Shown here: piece after piece, positions 18,183 through 31,725 of the stretch
Layout of the letters: each line of letters begins with the position of its first letter
Numbering within the stretch: the stretch's first letter is position 1
Assembly (NCBI GenBank): GCA_963782605.1
Contig: CAWAKK010000012.1
Coordinates: 62,001-126,000, forward strand
DNA from: JBDTSW01 sp963782605
Lineage (GTDB): Bacteria > Actinomycetota > Thermoleophilia > Solirubrobacterales > 70-9
Reading direction: 5' to 3'
Length of the DNA stretch: 64,000 nucleotides
The notes under the pieces: model-generated
What the model saw: the letters and a program-made list of their open reading frames with translations, nothing else
Told to the model about the DNA's origin: nothing
Databases searched by the model: none
Program-made: the position numbers and the translations under genes

Positions 18183-21100
18183 ATGCTTCTGGCTGCGATC
18201 GTCGAGGACTCCGATGACGCCATCATCAGCAAGACTCTCGAGGGCGTCATCACCAGCTGGAACAGGGCGGCCGAGCGCCTGTTCGGCTATGCTGCTGCGG
18301 AGATCCAGGGCCGGCACATCTTCGTCCTGGCGGCGCCCGGTCACGAGGCGGAGATGCCGGCCATCCTCGAGCGCATCCGCCGAGGCGAGCGGGTCGACCA
18401 TTACGAGACGGCATGGCGACGCAAGGACGGCAGCCTTGTCGACGTATCGCTGACGGTCTCGCCGATCCGAGACCGGTCCGGTGCCATCATCGGTGCTTCC
18501 AAGATCGCCCGCGACATCACGGAACGGCAACGGCAGGAGCGCGAGCTGCAGCGACGCGAGGCCGAGTACCGGGCCATCTTCGAGGCCGGAGAGGCGGCCA
18601 AGGCCGAAGTGGAACCGCTCACCGGTCGCCTTCTGCGCGTCAACCGCGCCTATTGTGAGCTGCTCGGCTATGCCGAGGAGGAGCTCCTGGGCATGACCGC
18701 CTGGGACGTGACCAATCCGGACGATCGCGAGCAGAACGAGGCGAGCTACAATCGCCTGCCCAGCGGTGAGATCGACAAGTTCCAGTACGAGAAGCGCTAC
18801 GTCCGCAAGGATGGCAGGACGGTCTGGGGCCTGGTGAGCGCCGTCGTTCTGCGCGACGCGGACGGCCAGCCGCTGCGCACGGTCGCCGTCGTGCAGGACG
18901 TCTCCGAGCGCAAGCGCGCCGAGGAAGGCCTGCAGCGGAGCGAGGAGCTGCGTCGCCTGGCGCTGCAGGCGGGCGAGCTGGGCCTCTGGGATCTCGACAC
19001 CACGACCGGCACCCTGGCCTGCGACGACCGCTTCCGCGAGCTGCTGGGCTTCGTGCCGGGCGAGGAGGTCACGAACGAGGCCTGCTGGGCGCGGGTGCAC
19101 CCGGACGACGTGCCGGCCGTGCAAGCTGCCATCACCCATGCCCGGGACCCCGCGTCGGGCGGCGACTATGAGGCCGAGTTCCGGATCGTGGTGCCGGGCC
19201 GGACCGAGCGCTGGCTGCTCTCGCGGGCGCGCGTTTACTTCGACGGCGAGGGCCAGGAGCGCCGGGCAGCCCGCTTCGTCGGCGTGGTCATCGATCTCAC
19301 GCAGCGCAAGCGGGCCGAGATCATGGCCCAGCGACAGGCGCGGCTGCTCGACCTCTCGCAGGAGGCAATCCTCGTCTGGGAGCTGGGCGGCGCCATCGTG
19401 TACTGGAATGCGGGGGCCGTGGGTCTTTACGGCCATCGGCCCGAGGAAGCGCTGGGGCAGGTGAGCCACGAGCTGCTCAGGACGAGCCATCCGAAGGGCA
19501 CAGCCTTGTTCGAGGCGTCGCTGGCACGGGAGGGTCACTGGGTAGGCGAGCTGGTCCACTTCGCCCGGAACGGTCGACGGGTGGTGGTGGAGAGCCGTCA
19601 GGAAGTTCTTCGCGAGCCCGACGGCCGGCTCTTGGTGCTCGAGACCAATCGCAACATCACCGAGCGCAAGCAGGCTGAGGAACGGCTGCGCTCGACTCTG
19701 GAGACCGTGCCGGAGGCGATCATCACCATCGATGAGCGCGGCCTGATCAGCTCGTTCAGCCCGGCGGCGGTGCGGCTGTTCGGCTACCGTGCCCAGGAGG
19801 TCGTCGGCCGCAACGTGAGCATGCTGATGCCGGCCCCCCACCGGGAGAGCCACGACGGCTATCTCGCCCGCTACCGTGCCACCGGCGAGCGGCGGATCAT
19901 CGGCATCGGCCGCGAGGTCGAGGGCCTGCGCAAGGACGGCACCATCTTCCCGATGGAGCTCGCCGTCGGCGAGGCGCATGCCGACGGCGAGCGCTTCTTC
20001 ACCGGTTTCGTGCGTGATCTGACCGCACGGCACAAGCTGGAGCAGGAGCTTGCGCCAGTCGCAGAAGATGGAGGCGGTGGGCCAGCTCACGGGCGGCGTG
20101 GCGCACGACTTCAACAACCTGCTCACCGTCGTCCTGGGCAATCTCGAGATGCTCGAGGACCGGCTCGCCGATCCCGGGGACATGGCCCTGCTCAAGGATG
20201 CCAGGGACGCTGCCCTGCTGGGGGCCGAGCTGACCCGGCGCCTGCTCGCCTTCGGCCGGCGCCAGCCGCTGCGGCCGCGTCCGGTCGACCCGCTGGAGGC
20301 GGTGCCAGCGGCGGTGGTCCTGCTGCGCCGGACCCTGGGCGAGATGATCGAGGTGAGGACGGTCCTGGCAGCGGGCCTGCCGCCGATCATGGTCGATCCC
20401 GGCCAGCTGCAGAACGCGTTGTTGAACCTCGCCATCAACGCGCGCGACGCCATGCCGGGCGGTGGTCGGCTCACGATCGAGGCCGCGGAGGCGGAGCTGG
20501 ATGCGGACGCCGCCGCGACCCGTCCCGGCCTCCGGCCCGGCCGCTACGTGATGCTCGCCGTCGCGGATACCGGCACCGGGATGACCCTTGAGGTGCGCGA
20601 GCGTGCCTTCGAGCCCTTTTTCACCACCAAGGGGCCAGGGGCCGGGTCCGGGCTCGGCCTCTCGATGGTCTACGGCTTCGTCAAGCAGAGCGGCGGACAT
20701 ATCGACCTCTACAGCGAGCTCGGTCGCGGCACGGTCGTCAAGCTGTACCTGCCCCTGGCGGAGCCGGCGGCGGCGGCCGAGGATGAGCGCCCCCGCAGCC
20801 CGGCGGCGGCTTGGCCCAGCCGTGGCGAGACCGTGCTGGTGGTGGAGGACGAGCCGGCCGTGCGCCGGGTGACGACGGCGCGGCTGAAGTTGCTGGGCTA
20901 CAGCGTGCTGGAAGCGGCGGACGGGCCCACCGCCATGGAGATCATCGAGCAGCATCCCGAGCTGGACCTGCTGTTCATCGACATGGTGATGCCGGGCGGG
21001 ATGAGCGGAGCCGCGCTGGCCGAGGCGGCGCGGGCGTGCCGCCCGAAGCTGGCACTGCTCGTGGCTTCGGGCTACGCCGCACCGGAGAGCCTGAACGACC

Positions 21101-21183
21101 TCCCCGCCGGCACGGCATGGCTGCGCAAGCCCTACGCCGCGGCCGAGCTGGCCCGCACCCTGCGCGGCCTGCTGGACCCTTGA
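18183..21183 (+). CDS. hybrid sensor histidine kinase with five PAS domains including a FixL-type haem PAS (one frameshift)
   Basis: About 1000 residues. Five PAS-like domains precede a kinase core (GGVAHDFNNLL phosphoacceptor His; NLAINARDAMPGGG N box; VADTGTGM; FEPFFTTK; GSGLGLSM) and a C-terminal receiver (VLVVEDEP, LLFIDMVMP with the acceptor Asp). PAS5 (~residues 500-620) is strikingly like FixL: LMPAPHRESHDGYLARYR, IIGIGREVEGLRKDGT, FFTGFVRDLT. The His at codon 19851 and the Arg at codon 19911 are 20 residues apart, exactly as the haem-ligand His200 and distal Arg220 of Bradyrhizobium FixL. A +1 frame change near 20,055 separates PAS5 from the kinase core. ATG 18183 has AGAGGA upstream; a GTG at 18051 would extend the protein. 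No transmembrane helices are evident, so it is probably cytosolic. Confidence 0.9.
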
Positions 21184-21198
21184 GGGCCGGCCCCCCGC

Positions 21199-21588
21199 TC
21201 ACGCCTCGGGCGGCGGAGCATCCAGCATCTGGAGGAGAGCCTGGCGGAGGCCTTCATAAGTGAAGGGCTTGGCGAGGCGAGGCTTGTCCCGCAGGGCGGG
21301 CTCCATGGCAGGGCACGCCTCCTCGGATGTGGTGACAAGAGCGAACGGCACGCCCATGTCAGTCAGCTCCTCTGCCAAGGCGATGACGGCCTCATCTCCG
21401 AGATGGACGTCGATAAGCGCTACATCCGGTCGGAACGAGCGCAGTAGCACGGACGCCTCGCGAGCCGACGGTGCCGAGGGCAGGACCACACAGCCCAAGA
21501 GCCAGAGCGCCTGCTCGAGGTCGCTGCCGTTCCCGACTGTCGCGACTAGCACCTCGAGCCCGTCGAGGTCGTGCTGATCCTCGACCAC
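21199..21588 (-). CDS. stand-alone receiver-domain protein
   Basis: This 129-residue single-domain receiver has the acceptor Asp in VALIDVHLGDE, the switch Thr in FALVTTSE and the conserved Lys in RLAKPFTYEG. There is a shortened acidic start (only MVEDQHD…). There is no output domain. The start codon is GTG. The gene is convergent with the hybrid kinase (15 bp gap) and is a plausible phosphate acceptor for it or for the MBL-REC-GAF protein. Length and motifs fit the FixJ-receiver/CheY-like group. Confidence 0.78.
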   Translation of the reverse strand: MVEDQHDLDGLEVLVATVGNGSDLEQALWLLGCVVLPSAPSAREASVLLRSFRPDVALIDVHLGDEAVIALAEELTDMGVPFALVTTSEEACPAMEPALRDKPRLAKPFTYEGLRQALLQMLDAPPPEA

Positions 21589-21655
21589 GCTGCTTTCTCC
21601 AGTGAGTTCTCGGTGTACAACTCCGCGAGGGTGGCCCAGCTTGGGCGGATGTTCA

Positions 21656-21669
21656 TTGACCTAGCGCAA
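21656..21669 (+). promoter_or_regulatory. FNR/FixK-type box 8, upstream of OmpR-type regulator
   Basis: The sequence TTGACCTAGCGCAA is identical to the box before ppsA. It ends 45 bp before the preferred ATG at 21715. Interval and identity support the same regulator. Confidence 0.65.
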
Positions 21670-21714
21670 ACTTGGCCCCTTCGTGCTACTCTTGCTCCTA
21701 TGGGGGTCACCAGG

Positions 21715-22470
21715 ATGTCGGCGGAGGCAGCCGCACGAGCTCGCCGCGCCACGCACGTGCTGATCGTGGATGACGATCCGCGGGTGCGAACGATGCTGAT
21801 GCGGTATCTGGCAGGCGAGGGCTTCCGTGTCGGCGAAGCCGGCGACGGGGCGGCGATGCACGCCTACTTGGCACAAGGCGATGTCGACCTCGTGCTGCTC
21901 GACCTCAATCTGCCGAGCGAGGACGGGCTGACGCTGGCACGCCAGCTCCGCGCCGGCTCCAGCGAGATCGGCATCATCATCATCACCGGTCGGGACGACG
22001 TGATCGACCGGGTGGCCGGGCTCGAGGTCGGGGCCGACGACTACGTCGCCAAGCCCTTCCACCTGCGCGAGGTCCTGGCCCGCATCCGCACCGTCCTGCG
22101 CCGGGTCCACTCCGCGGATGCGGCGGCCCCGAAGCCGACCGAGGCCGGCGAAGCAGTCCTGCGGTTCGAGGGCTGGATTCTCGAAGCCGCACGGCGCCGG
22201 GTGACGGGGCCGGACGGGCAGGAGGTCTTGCTGACCACGAGCGAGTTCGACCTCCTGCAGGCCTTCGTCAACCATGCCGGCCGCGTGCTGGAGCGCGACC
22301 GGCTCATGGACCTGGTCAAGGGCCGCGAGTGGGCCGCCTACGACCGCAGCATCGACCAGCAGGTGGCCAGGCTGCGGCGCAAGATCGAGCCCGACCCTGC
22401 CAACCCGTCGCTGATCAAGTCGGTCCGGGGCGTGGGCTATCTCTTCGCGGCCGCGGTCCGGCGGGGCTGA
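21715..22470 (+). CDS. OmpR/PhoB-family response regulator
   Basis: This intact protein of ~251 residues has a receiver domain (VLIVDDDPRVRTML acidic pocket, LVLLDLNLPSEDG acceptor Asp, IIIITGRDD, YVAKPFHLRE Lys) and a winged helix (LLTTSEFDLLQAFVNHAGRVLERDRL, AYDRSIDQQVARLRRKIE, LIKSVRGVGYLF). It should be phosphorylated by a cognate kinase and bind promoter DNA. ATG 21715 was preferred because of GGGGG seven bases upstream; ATG 21700 is also in frame. An FNR-type box lies just upstream, so its level may rise at low oxygen, making it a second layer of the cascade. Confidence 0.9.
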   Translation: MSAEAAARARRATHVLIVDDDPRVRTMLMRYLAGEGFRVGEAGDGAAMHAYLAQGDVDLVLLDLNLPSEDGLTLARQLRAGSSEIGIIIITGRDDVIDRVAGLEVGADDYVAKPFHLREVLARIRTVLRRVHSADAAAPKPTEAGEAVLRFEGWILEAARRRVTGPDGQEVLLTTSEFDLLQAFVNHAGRVLERDRLMDLVKGREWAAYDRSIDQQVARLRRKIEPDPANPSLIKSVRGVGYLFAAAVRRG

Positions 22471-22540
22471 GCGGCGCCAAGGTGCGGCGGGCCTCGATAT
22501 CCGACCTTGTCCTCTACAACTCGGCCACTCGTCCGGCCGA

Positions 22541-24354
<1,814 letters not shown>

Positions 24355-24596
24355 GGCAGACCTCGTCCGCATTGCCGCAGCGGATCCGCTCGTCCGATCC
24401 GGCTGGGTAAACTCCTGCCGTAGCTTGGGAGACTAAACCCCGGCAGGCGCGGGTTCAACCGGCTGCCGCGGCCGCTGCGGAGCAAAACGGTGACGGCAGG
24501 GAAACGTGCCGTCCAGAACGGCCTGTTCCCCGCATCTTTCCTAGAGGAGGCTGCTACCTCGCCCGTTCTCCGAGCTCACGCCAGGCGAGCCCGGGC

Positions 24597-26460
24597 CTAC
24601 TTTGCCGCGATCGCCTCGTGCGAAGCACGGTAGCCGTGCAGCCCGCGTGTGAGCGCCTTGAGCTCGGTCTCGTCCAGGGTTTCTTTCTCCAGCAGCTCGC
24701 GGGCACAGCGCTCCAGGATGCTCGCGGTTGCTGCGGAGGATCTCCAGCGTGCGGTCGAAGAGGCGGTCGATGATCGAGCGCACGGCCACGTCGATCTCGC
24801 GCGCCGTGTCCTCGCTGTAGCGGCGCTCGGCCTAGGCCATGGCGCCAGGGCTGGGCTGGAGGAACTGGCTGCGGTCGGTGACGTAGGCGACCGGGCCCAG
24901 CTTCTCGTCCATGCCGAAGCGGGTGACGATCCCGCGGGCGATGTCGGTGACGCGGACCAGATCGTCGGCAGCACCGGTCGAGAGATGGTCGTAGATCAGC
25001 TTCTCGGCCGCACGGCCGCCCAGGATGACCGCGATCTTGTTCTCCAGCTCCTCCCGGGTCATCAGGAAGCGGTCCTCGGTCGGGCGCTGGATGGTGTAGC
25101 CGAGCGCACCCACGCCGCGCGGCACGATCGAGACCTTGTGCACGGGATCGGTGCCGCGGCAGCGACATGCCGACCAGCGCATGGCCCATCTCGTGATGGG
25201 CCACGATCTCGCGCTCGCGCGGGTTGAGGAGGCGGTTGCGCTTCTCGAGGCCGGCCACGATCCGCTCGATGGCGTCGGTGAAGTCGGCCAGCGTGACCGC
25301 ACTCGGCCCGGCGGCGGGTGGCGAGCAGGGCGGCCTCGTTGACCAGGTTGGCGAGGTCGGCCCCGGAGAAGCCGGTCGTCATCGAGGCCACCTGCTCGAG
25401 GTCGATCTCGGGCGCGAGCTTCATCTTGCGGACGTGGACCTCGAGGATCTGCTCGCGCCCCTTCTTGTCGGGCCGGTCGACCAGGACCTGGCGGTCGAAG
25501 CGGCCGGCGCGCAGCAGGGCCGGATCGAGGATCTCCGGCCGGTTGGTGGCACCCAGCAGCATGACGCCCTCGGAGGGATCGAAGCCGTCGAGCTCGGTCA
25601 GGAGCTGGTTCAGGTCTGCTCGCGCTCGTCGTGGCCGCCCATGCCGGTGACGGCGCTGCGGGCGCGGCCCAGCGCATCCAGCTCGTCGATGAAGATGATG
25701 GCGGGTGCCGCCTTGCGCGCCTGCTCGAACAGGTCGCGCACGCGGGCAGCACCGACGCCCACGAACATCTCGACGAACTCGGAGCCCGAGATCGAGAAGA
25801 ACGGCACGCCGGCCTCGCCGGCCACGGCCTTGGCGAGCAGCGTCTTGCCGGTGCCGGGCGGGCCCACCAGCAGGATGCCCTTGGGCATGCCGGGCGCCCA
25901 GCCTGCCATACTCCTTCCGGTTCTTCAGGAACTCCACGATCTCGACCAGCTCGTCCTTGGCCTCGTCGACGCCGGCCACGTCCGTGAAGGTGATCTTGGT
26001 GTCCTTCTCGACATAGATCTTGGCCCGGATGCGGCCGACCGACATCAGGCCGCCCAGGCCCTGCTTCTCGGCGAAGCGCCGGAAGACGAAGGCCCAGATC
26101 GCGAAGAAGATCAGGATCGGCACCACCCAGGAGAGCAGCTCGCGTGAGGAAGGTGCTCTCCGAGCCACGCCCGCGACCTCGACGTCCTTGCCCTTGCAGC
26201 TCCTGCGCCGCGAGCCGGGTCGACGCGGGTGGTGACGAACTGGGTCTTGCCCTCGATGCGGCTCCTTGAACTCGCCGCGGACATAGTTCTCGCGTGACCG
26301 ACGATCCGGGCCGAGCCTGCCCTCGTCGAGGTAGTGCTGGAACTCGCTGTAGGGGATGACCTCGGTCGTCGCGCGCCGTGTGCCACCAGTTCTGGATCAG
26401 CATCAGACCCATGAAGGCGACGATCGCGTACCAGATGTGGAGCTGGGTGCGTTTCTCCAT
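24597..26460 (-). CDS. ftsH: ATP-dependent zinc metalloprotease FtsH (multiple frameshifts)
   Basis: FtsH is a membrane-anchored AAA protease. In order: transmembrane helix 1 (IWYAIVAFMGLMLIQ), helix 2 (VVPILIFFAIWAFVFRRFA), Walker A GPPGTGKTLLAKA, the pore motif FVEMFVG, Walker B IIFIDELDALG, the second region of homology ATNRPEILDPALLRAGRFDR, the zinc site HHEMGHALVGMSL (HExxH), DHLSTGAADDLVR, and a C terminus ending ELLEKETLDETELKAL. Six or more frame changes break it, some creating early stops, but every functional motif survives, so indels in the sequence are likelier than gene loss. Full length would be ~620 residues, normal for the family. The EF-hand gene ends 25 bp upstream on the same strand. 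Confidence 0.88.
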
Positions 26461-26485
26461 GGGCCCCTCTCCGTGCCTGTCCGGC

Positions 26486-27034
26486 CTACATCGGGAACAG
26501 GCGGCGCAGGAGCGGGGCAGCCCCGCCTGCGCGGCCCGCGAGCCGGTCCCAGTTGACCGAGTTGGGGTCGCTCAGCACCTGCGGCAGCGGGCGCTGGTCG
26601 AGCTTCACGTCCGCCAGCACCTCCTCCTTCGTAAGCGCACCATCGCCGTTCACGTCGTAGCTCGCGAACACGTTCTCCACGCCCACGGTCTGGAAGACCA
26701 CCATCCCGGTGACCAGGCGCTGGCGCTCCTCGGGTGGGAGCTTGTTGGCATTGGCCTTGGTCCACGCCGCCACCTCGGCCTCGACCGCCCTGGCCTCGGG
26801 CAGCGACAGCCGGCCATTCCGGTCCCGGTCGGCATAGGCGAAGCCCTTGTCGACGCACTGCGCCGCCGGCGCCTTGAGGCAGATCGGGCCGACCCCGCTG
26901 ATCAGACCGTCGAGGCCCGAGCGCGGCTGGGCGGTCTGGGCCGGAGGACGTGGCGCCTGCGGCTGCGGTGCTGCCGCCATCGTCAGCAGGCAGCCCAGCG
27001 TCAGCGCCCCGAGCCGCAGGATAGGTTTGGCCAT
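26486..27034 (-). CDS. exported EF-hand protein
   Basis: This protein of ~182 residues has a signal peptide (LRLGALTLGCLLTMAAAP). It carries two EF-hand loops: DRDRNGRLSLPE (about residue 68) and DVNGDGALTKEE (about residue 127), each with Asp/Asn at positions 1, 3, 5 and an acidic residue at 12. It is probably a periplasmic calcium-binding protein; the ligand-binding partner is unknown. The ATG at 27034 begins immediately before the signal sequence and has GGAG a few bases upstream. FtsH lies directly downstream and could be co-transcribed. Confidence 0.82.
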   Translation of the reverse strand: MAKPILRLGALTLGCLLTMAAAPQPQAPRPPAQTAQPRSGLDGLISGVGPICLKAPAAQCVDKGFAYADRDRNGRLSLPEARAVEAEVAAWTKANANKLPPEERQRLVTGMVVFQTVGVENVFASYDVNGDGALTKEEVLADVKLDQRPLPQVLSDPNSVNWDRLAGRAGGAAPLLRRLFPM

Positions 27035-27251
27035 CGTTCTCCTCCAGGGTCCGGTCGGCGTCCGGCGCAGTGCAGCATCATATGGGGACGCGCAGCGGAT
27101 CGACCCACCGACGCCCGCAACATTCGGGCGGCGCACAAGGTCCGCACAGGTCAGCAAACGTTGCCCAGCGAGGCGATCCCACGCCGGCCGACCGTCAGGC
27201 CCCAACACCTGCGCAAGCGGCCTGCGACGGAGGCGCCCCTTACCATCCGCC

Positions 27252-27671
27252 TCATGCTGCCTCCATCGCACGCCGCTCGGCCTCCTTGAGCTGGGCGGGG
27301 CTCATGGTGCGGCGGAGCTTGGTGAGCAGGTCGGCCGCCAGGGGGTCTGCCTGCTGGACCGCCTGGGTCAGGAAGATGTAGCCCAGCACGGGGTCGCGCC
27401 GCACGCCGCGGCCGGTGGCGTAGACATAGCCCATGCTGGCCTTGGCCCGGACATGGCCCTTGCGCGCCGCCTGGTGGAACCAGCGGGCCGCCGCGGTGTC
27501 GTTCCGATCGACGCCGCGACCCTGGGCATAGGCGACGCCCAGGAGGAACATGGCCTCGGCATTGCCGTCCTCCGCCCTGAGCCGGAGGTGCTTGATCGTG
27601 TCCGTCAGCTGGTCGGCATCGCTCACCAGAGCCGCTCCCGCGACTGCGCCCGCTCGGCAGTACGGGCGCAT
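27252..27671 (-). CDS. Sel1-like repeat protein
   Basis: Two or three Sel1 (SLR) repeats are visible: AEAMFLLGVAYAQGRGVDRNDTAAARWFHQAA and VRAKASMGYVYATGRGVRRDPVLGYIFLTQAV (A-x5-LG-x2-Y-x2-G-x-G-V pattern), followed by a short helical end (SPAQLKEAERRAMEA). Such alpha-solenoids mediate protein contacts. The start is uncertain: ATG at 27671 gives 139 residues, while GTG at 27626 would start just before the first repeat. No clear signal peptide was seen. Confidence 0.72.
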   Translation of the reverse strand: MRPYCRAGAVAGAALVSDADQLTDTIKHLRLRAEDGNAEAMFLLGVAYAQGRGVDRNDTAAARWFHQAARKGHVRAKASMGYVYATGRGVRRDPVLGYIFLTQAVQQADPLAADLLTKLRRTMSPAQLKEAERRAMEAA

Positions 27672-27739
27672 TCTAGGTCGCAGCGGATAAGGGCTGGTTA
27701 ACGAAGCGCGTGATACCACAGTTGTGGTGCTGCCCTCCC

Positions 27740-28560
27740 ATGCTACATCCGCCCGGCATCCCGCCGCGCGCATCGCCACCAGCCAGAGCCGTCATCTTGC
27801 CCAAGATCCCGATCCTTCGGCTCGTCCGCCACGCCTATCTCGACCTGCTCGGCAACTGGCGAGGCCTGGTCGAGATCGGCGGCCTGTGGCTGATCGCACC
27901 CTGGGTGCTGCATGCCGTGGACGGGCTGCTCCCGGCCCTGCTGGGAGATCTGGCGCTCACGGCAGGCATCGCCGCCATCGCCGTCGCCTGGCACCGCCGC
28001 ATCCTGCTCCAGGAGGCGCTGCCCAAGCGGTTCGCCCCATTGAACGCCTGGGTGGGCCGCTATCTCGGCTATTCGGTGCTGGTCGTCATGCTGGCGGCGG
28101 CACCGAGCCTGGTCCTGGCCCTGCTGATCGCCCGCACGATGGGCGGCGAGGCCGGCAGCGAGCAGGGGCCGGGCTTCCTGCCGCTGCTGCTGGTGACCCT
28201 GGCGGCCTTCGCCAGCCTGATGGTGGCGATCCGGCTCCAGCTCGTCTTCCCGGCCGCCGCCATCGACGAGCGCGGCGAGACCTTGCGCACCTCCTGGCGC
28301 GCCACCCGCGGCAATGGCTGGCGGCTACTGGCCGGCGTGCTCCTGGTCAGCCTGCCGCCGGCCGTGGCGGGGATGGTGCTGGGGACGGTGCTGGCTGTGC
28401 TGAGCGACGCCTCGGGCAGTCTGGTGCTGAGCTGGCTCAGCCAGCTCGCCCCGATCGCCGCCGCCTGGGTGCAGGCCCCGCTGCTGGCAGCCTTCCTCTC
28501 CTTCGGCTACCTCTTCCTCCGCCGGCAGCAGGAAGGTCTGGTCGCGAGCCCGCCTGCTCC

Positions 28561-28570
<10 letters not shown>
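27740..28570 (+). CDS. multi-pass membrane protein, unknown function
   Basis: This protein of ~276 residues has about six hydrophobic helices, e.g. LWLIAPWVLHAVDG, LALTAGIAAIAVAW, YSVLVVMLAAAPSLVLALLIA, LPLLLVTLAAFASLMV, LLAGVLLVSLPPAVAGMVLG and LSQLAPIAAAWVQAPLLAAFLSFGYLFL, plus a conserved-looking segment FPAAAIDERGETLRTSWRATRGNGWR. This helix-and-loop pattern resembles uncharacterised membrane proteins of the glycerophosphoryl-diester-phosphodiesterase-membrane-domain type, but I would not assign it. The last ten bases overlap the convergent prfC stop. Confidence 0.72.
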
Positions 28571-30163
<1,593 letters not shown>

Positions 30164-30234
30164 AGGGGAAGACTCCGATCCTGGGCAAGCCGCTGAGAGA
30201 TGGCGCCCATGAGACCGGGACGCAAGCAGCCGGC

Positions 30235-30804
30235 CTAGGCGAGCCCGGTGCCCGAGTAGACCTCGGCAAGTGGCAGTTCCGCTCCAAGCGCGGTAAGCGA
30301 TATCGCGGCCCCGCCATTCTCGACGAGCACGCTGCGCCAGCTTCCGTCGTCCACCCGCGTGACGATCTCGGCCTGTCGTCTCGCAGTGTCCACAAAGAGG
30401 AGCTGGCGTAGGCTTGGGATTGCCTGGTAGCCCCAACGCTTGCGGACCAGGTCCTCGCCACGGGTCCCCGGCGACAGGACCTCCACCACCAGGACCGGAT
30501 CGTCGCACTCGGTCGCCTCGTCCGCGAGAGGGCCGCAACGAATAAAGAGGTCCGGATAAGCCACGAGGCCGACCGGGGAGATCACCTTCAGGTTCGAACC
30601 GTGAAGATCGCACCCATGTCGCCGCGCGAACGGGCGCAGCAGGGCGATAAGGTTCATGGCGACAAGATCATGGGCCCGGCTGCCGCCGGCCATCATGCGA
30701 ACCTCGCCGCCGACGAGCTCATAGCGTGCCACGCGCCGATTCTCCCAGGCGAGAAAGGCACGCAGCTCGGTCGGGATGGATCGCTGGCGGGCGGGCACGG
30801 GCAA
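30235..30804 (-). CDS. Uma2-family (DUF820) putative endonuclease
   Basis: This intact 189-residue protein carries a PD-(D/E)XK-type core: YELVGGEVRMMAGG at the beginning, then YPDLFIRCG, DDPVLVVEVLSPGT (E-V-L-S-P) and KRWGYQAIPSLRQLLFVD, in the order typical of Uma2/DUF820. These genes are common and multi-copy in bacteria and are thought to be restriction-type nucleases of mobile origin, although the role is unproven. It follows prfC upstream on the same strand with 71 bp between them. Confidence 0.88.
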   Translation of the reverse strand: MPVPARQRSIPTELRAFLAWENRRVARYELVGGEVRMMAGGSRAHDLVAMNLIALLRPFARRHGCDLHGSNLKVISPVGLVAYPDLFIRCGPLADEATECDDPVLVVEVLSPGTRGEDLVRKRWGYQAIPSLRQLLFVDTARRQAEIVTRVDDGSWRSVLVENGGAAISLTALGAELPLAEVYSGTGLA

Positions 30805-30955
30805 CGGCTCCCCTCAGGTTCCGATGAACGTCGAGCAGATTAGCGCAGCCCGTGGCGTGCCGACAGCGCCGCCCAGCCCTGCGCGCCCGGGCTTGGGCAG
30901 CTCCGGTGCTGCACCTATGTGGGCAAGGTCTGGCTCGCGAGCAAAAGGGTAGGCG

Positions 30956-31665
30956 ATGATCGACCTGCACTACTGGCCGACGCCGAACGGCCACAAGATC
31001 ACCCTGTTCCTCGAGGAGACCGGGCTGCCCTACCGGATCGTGCCGGTCGACATCGGCCGCGGCGAGCAGTTCCGGCCCGAGTTCCTGGCGATCGCCCCCA
31101 ACAACCGGATGCCGGCGATCGTCGACCACGCGCCGGCCGACGGCGGCGCGCCGGTCTCCGTGTTCGAGTCCGGCGCCATCCTGCTCTATCTCGCCGAGAA
31201 GACCGGCCGGTTCATCCCGGCCGACCTGCGCGGCCGGGTCGAGGTGCTGCAGTGGCTGTTCTGGCAGATGGGCGGGCTCGGGCCGATGGCCGGCCAGAAC
31301 CATCATTTCGCGCAGTACGCGCCCGAGAAGCTGCCCTACGCCATCGACCGCTACGTCAACGAGACCAACCGGCTCTACGGCGTGCTCGACACGCCGCCTG
31401 GCCGACCGCCCGTTCGTCGCCGGCGAGGACTACTCGATCGCCGACATGGCGTCCTATCCCTGGATCGTGCCCTATGAGCGCCAGGGCCAGAAGCTCGACG
31501 ACTTCCCCAACCTCGAAGCGCTGGTTCCGCGCCATCGAGGCCCGGCCGGCCACCGTCCGCGCCTACGAGATCGGCCAGCGGCACCAGCGCCGCGAGGCGA
31601 CGATGGACGAGGAGGCCAAGAAGATCCTGTTCGGCCAGACGGCCAAGACCCTCCGCCAGGCCTGA
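30956..31665 (+). CDS. glutathione S-transferase, YfcG/YghU-like (two frameshifts)
   Basis: The thioredoxin-like N domain reads MIDLHYWPTPNGHKITLFLEE, with the TPNGHK motif that replaces the catalytic Tyr/Ser in YfcG-type disulfide-bond oxidoreductases. It is followed by NNRMPAIVDH and VFESGAILLYLAEKTG (cis-Pro and glutathione-binding Glu-Ser). The helical C domain shows RPFVAGEDYSIADMASYPWI. Frame changes near 31,397 and 31,533 break it; joined length is ~236 residues. It is presumably a cytosolic glutathione-dependent reductase. Confidence 0.88.
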
Positions 31666-31725
31666 CGCGGCGCTGGCAGTAGGCTATAGTCCATCGAACG
31701 ACTAGGGTTTGGGGGAGGGCACACC

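Noticed and set aside
18129..20474. Minus-strand open frame of 781 codons
   Set aside because: Fully antisense to the PAS-rich hybrid kinase, whose motifs are unmistakable; no domain is seen in the reverse frame.
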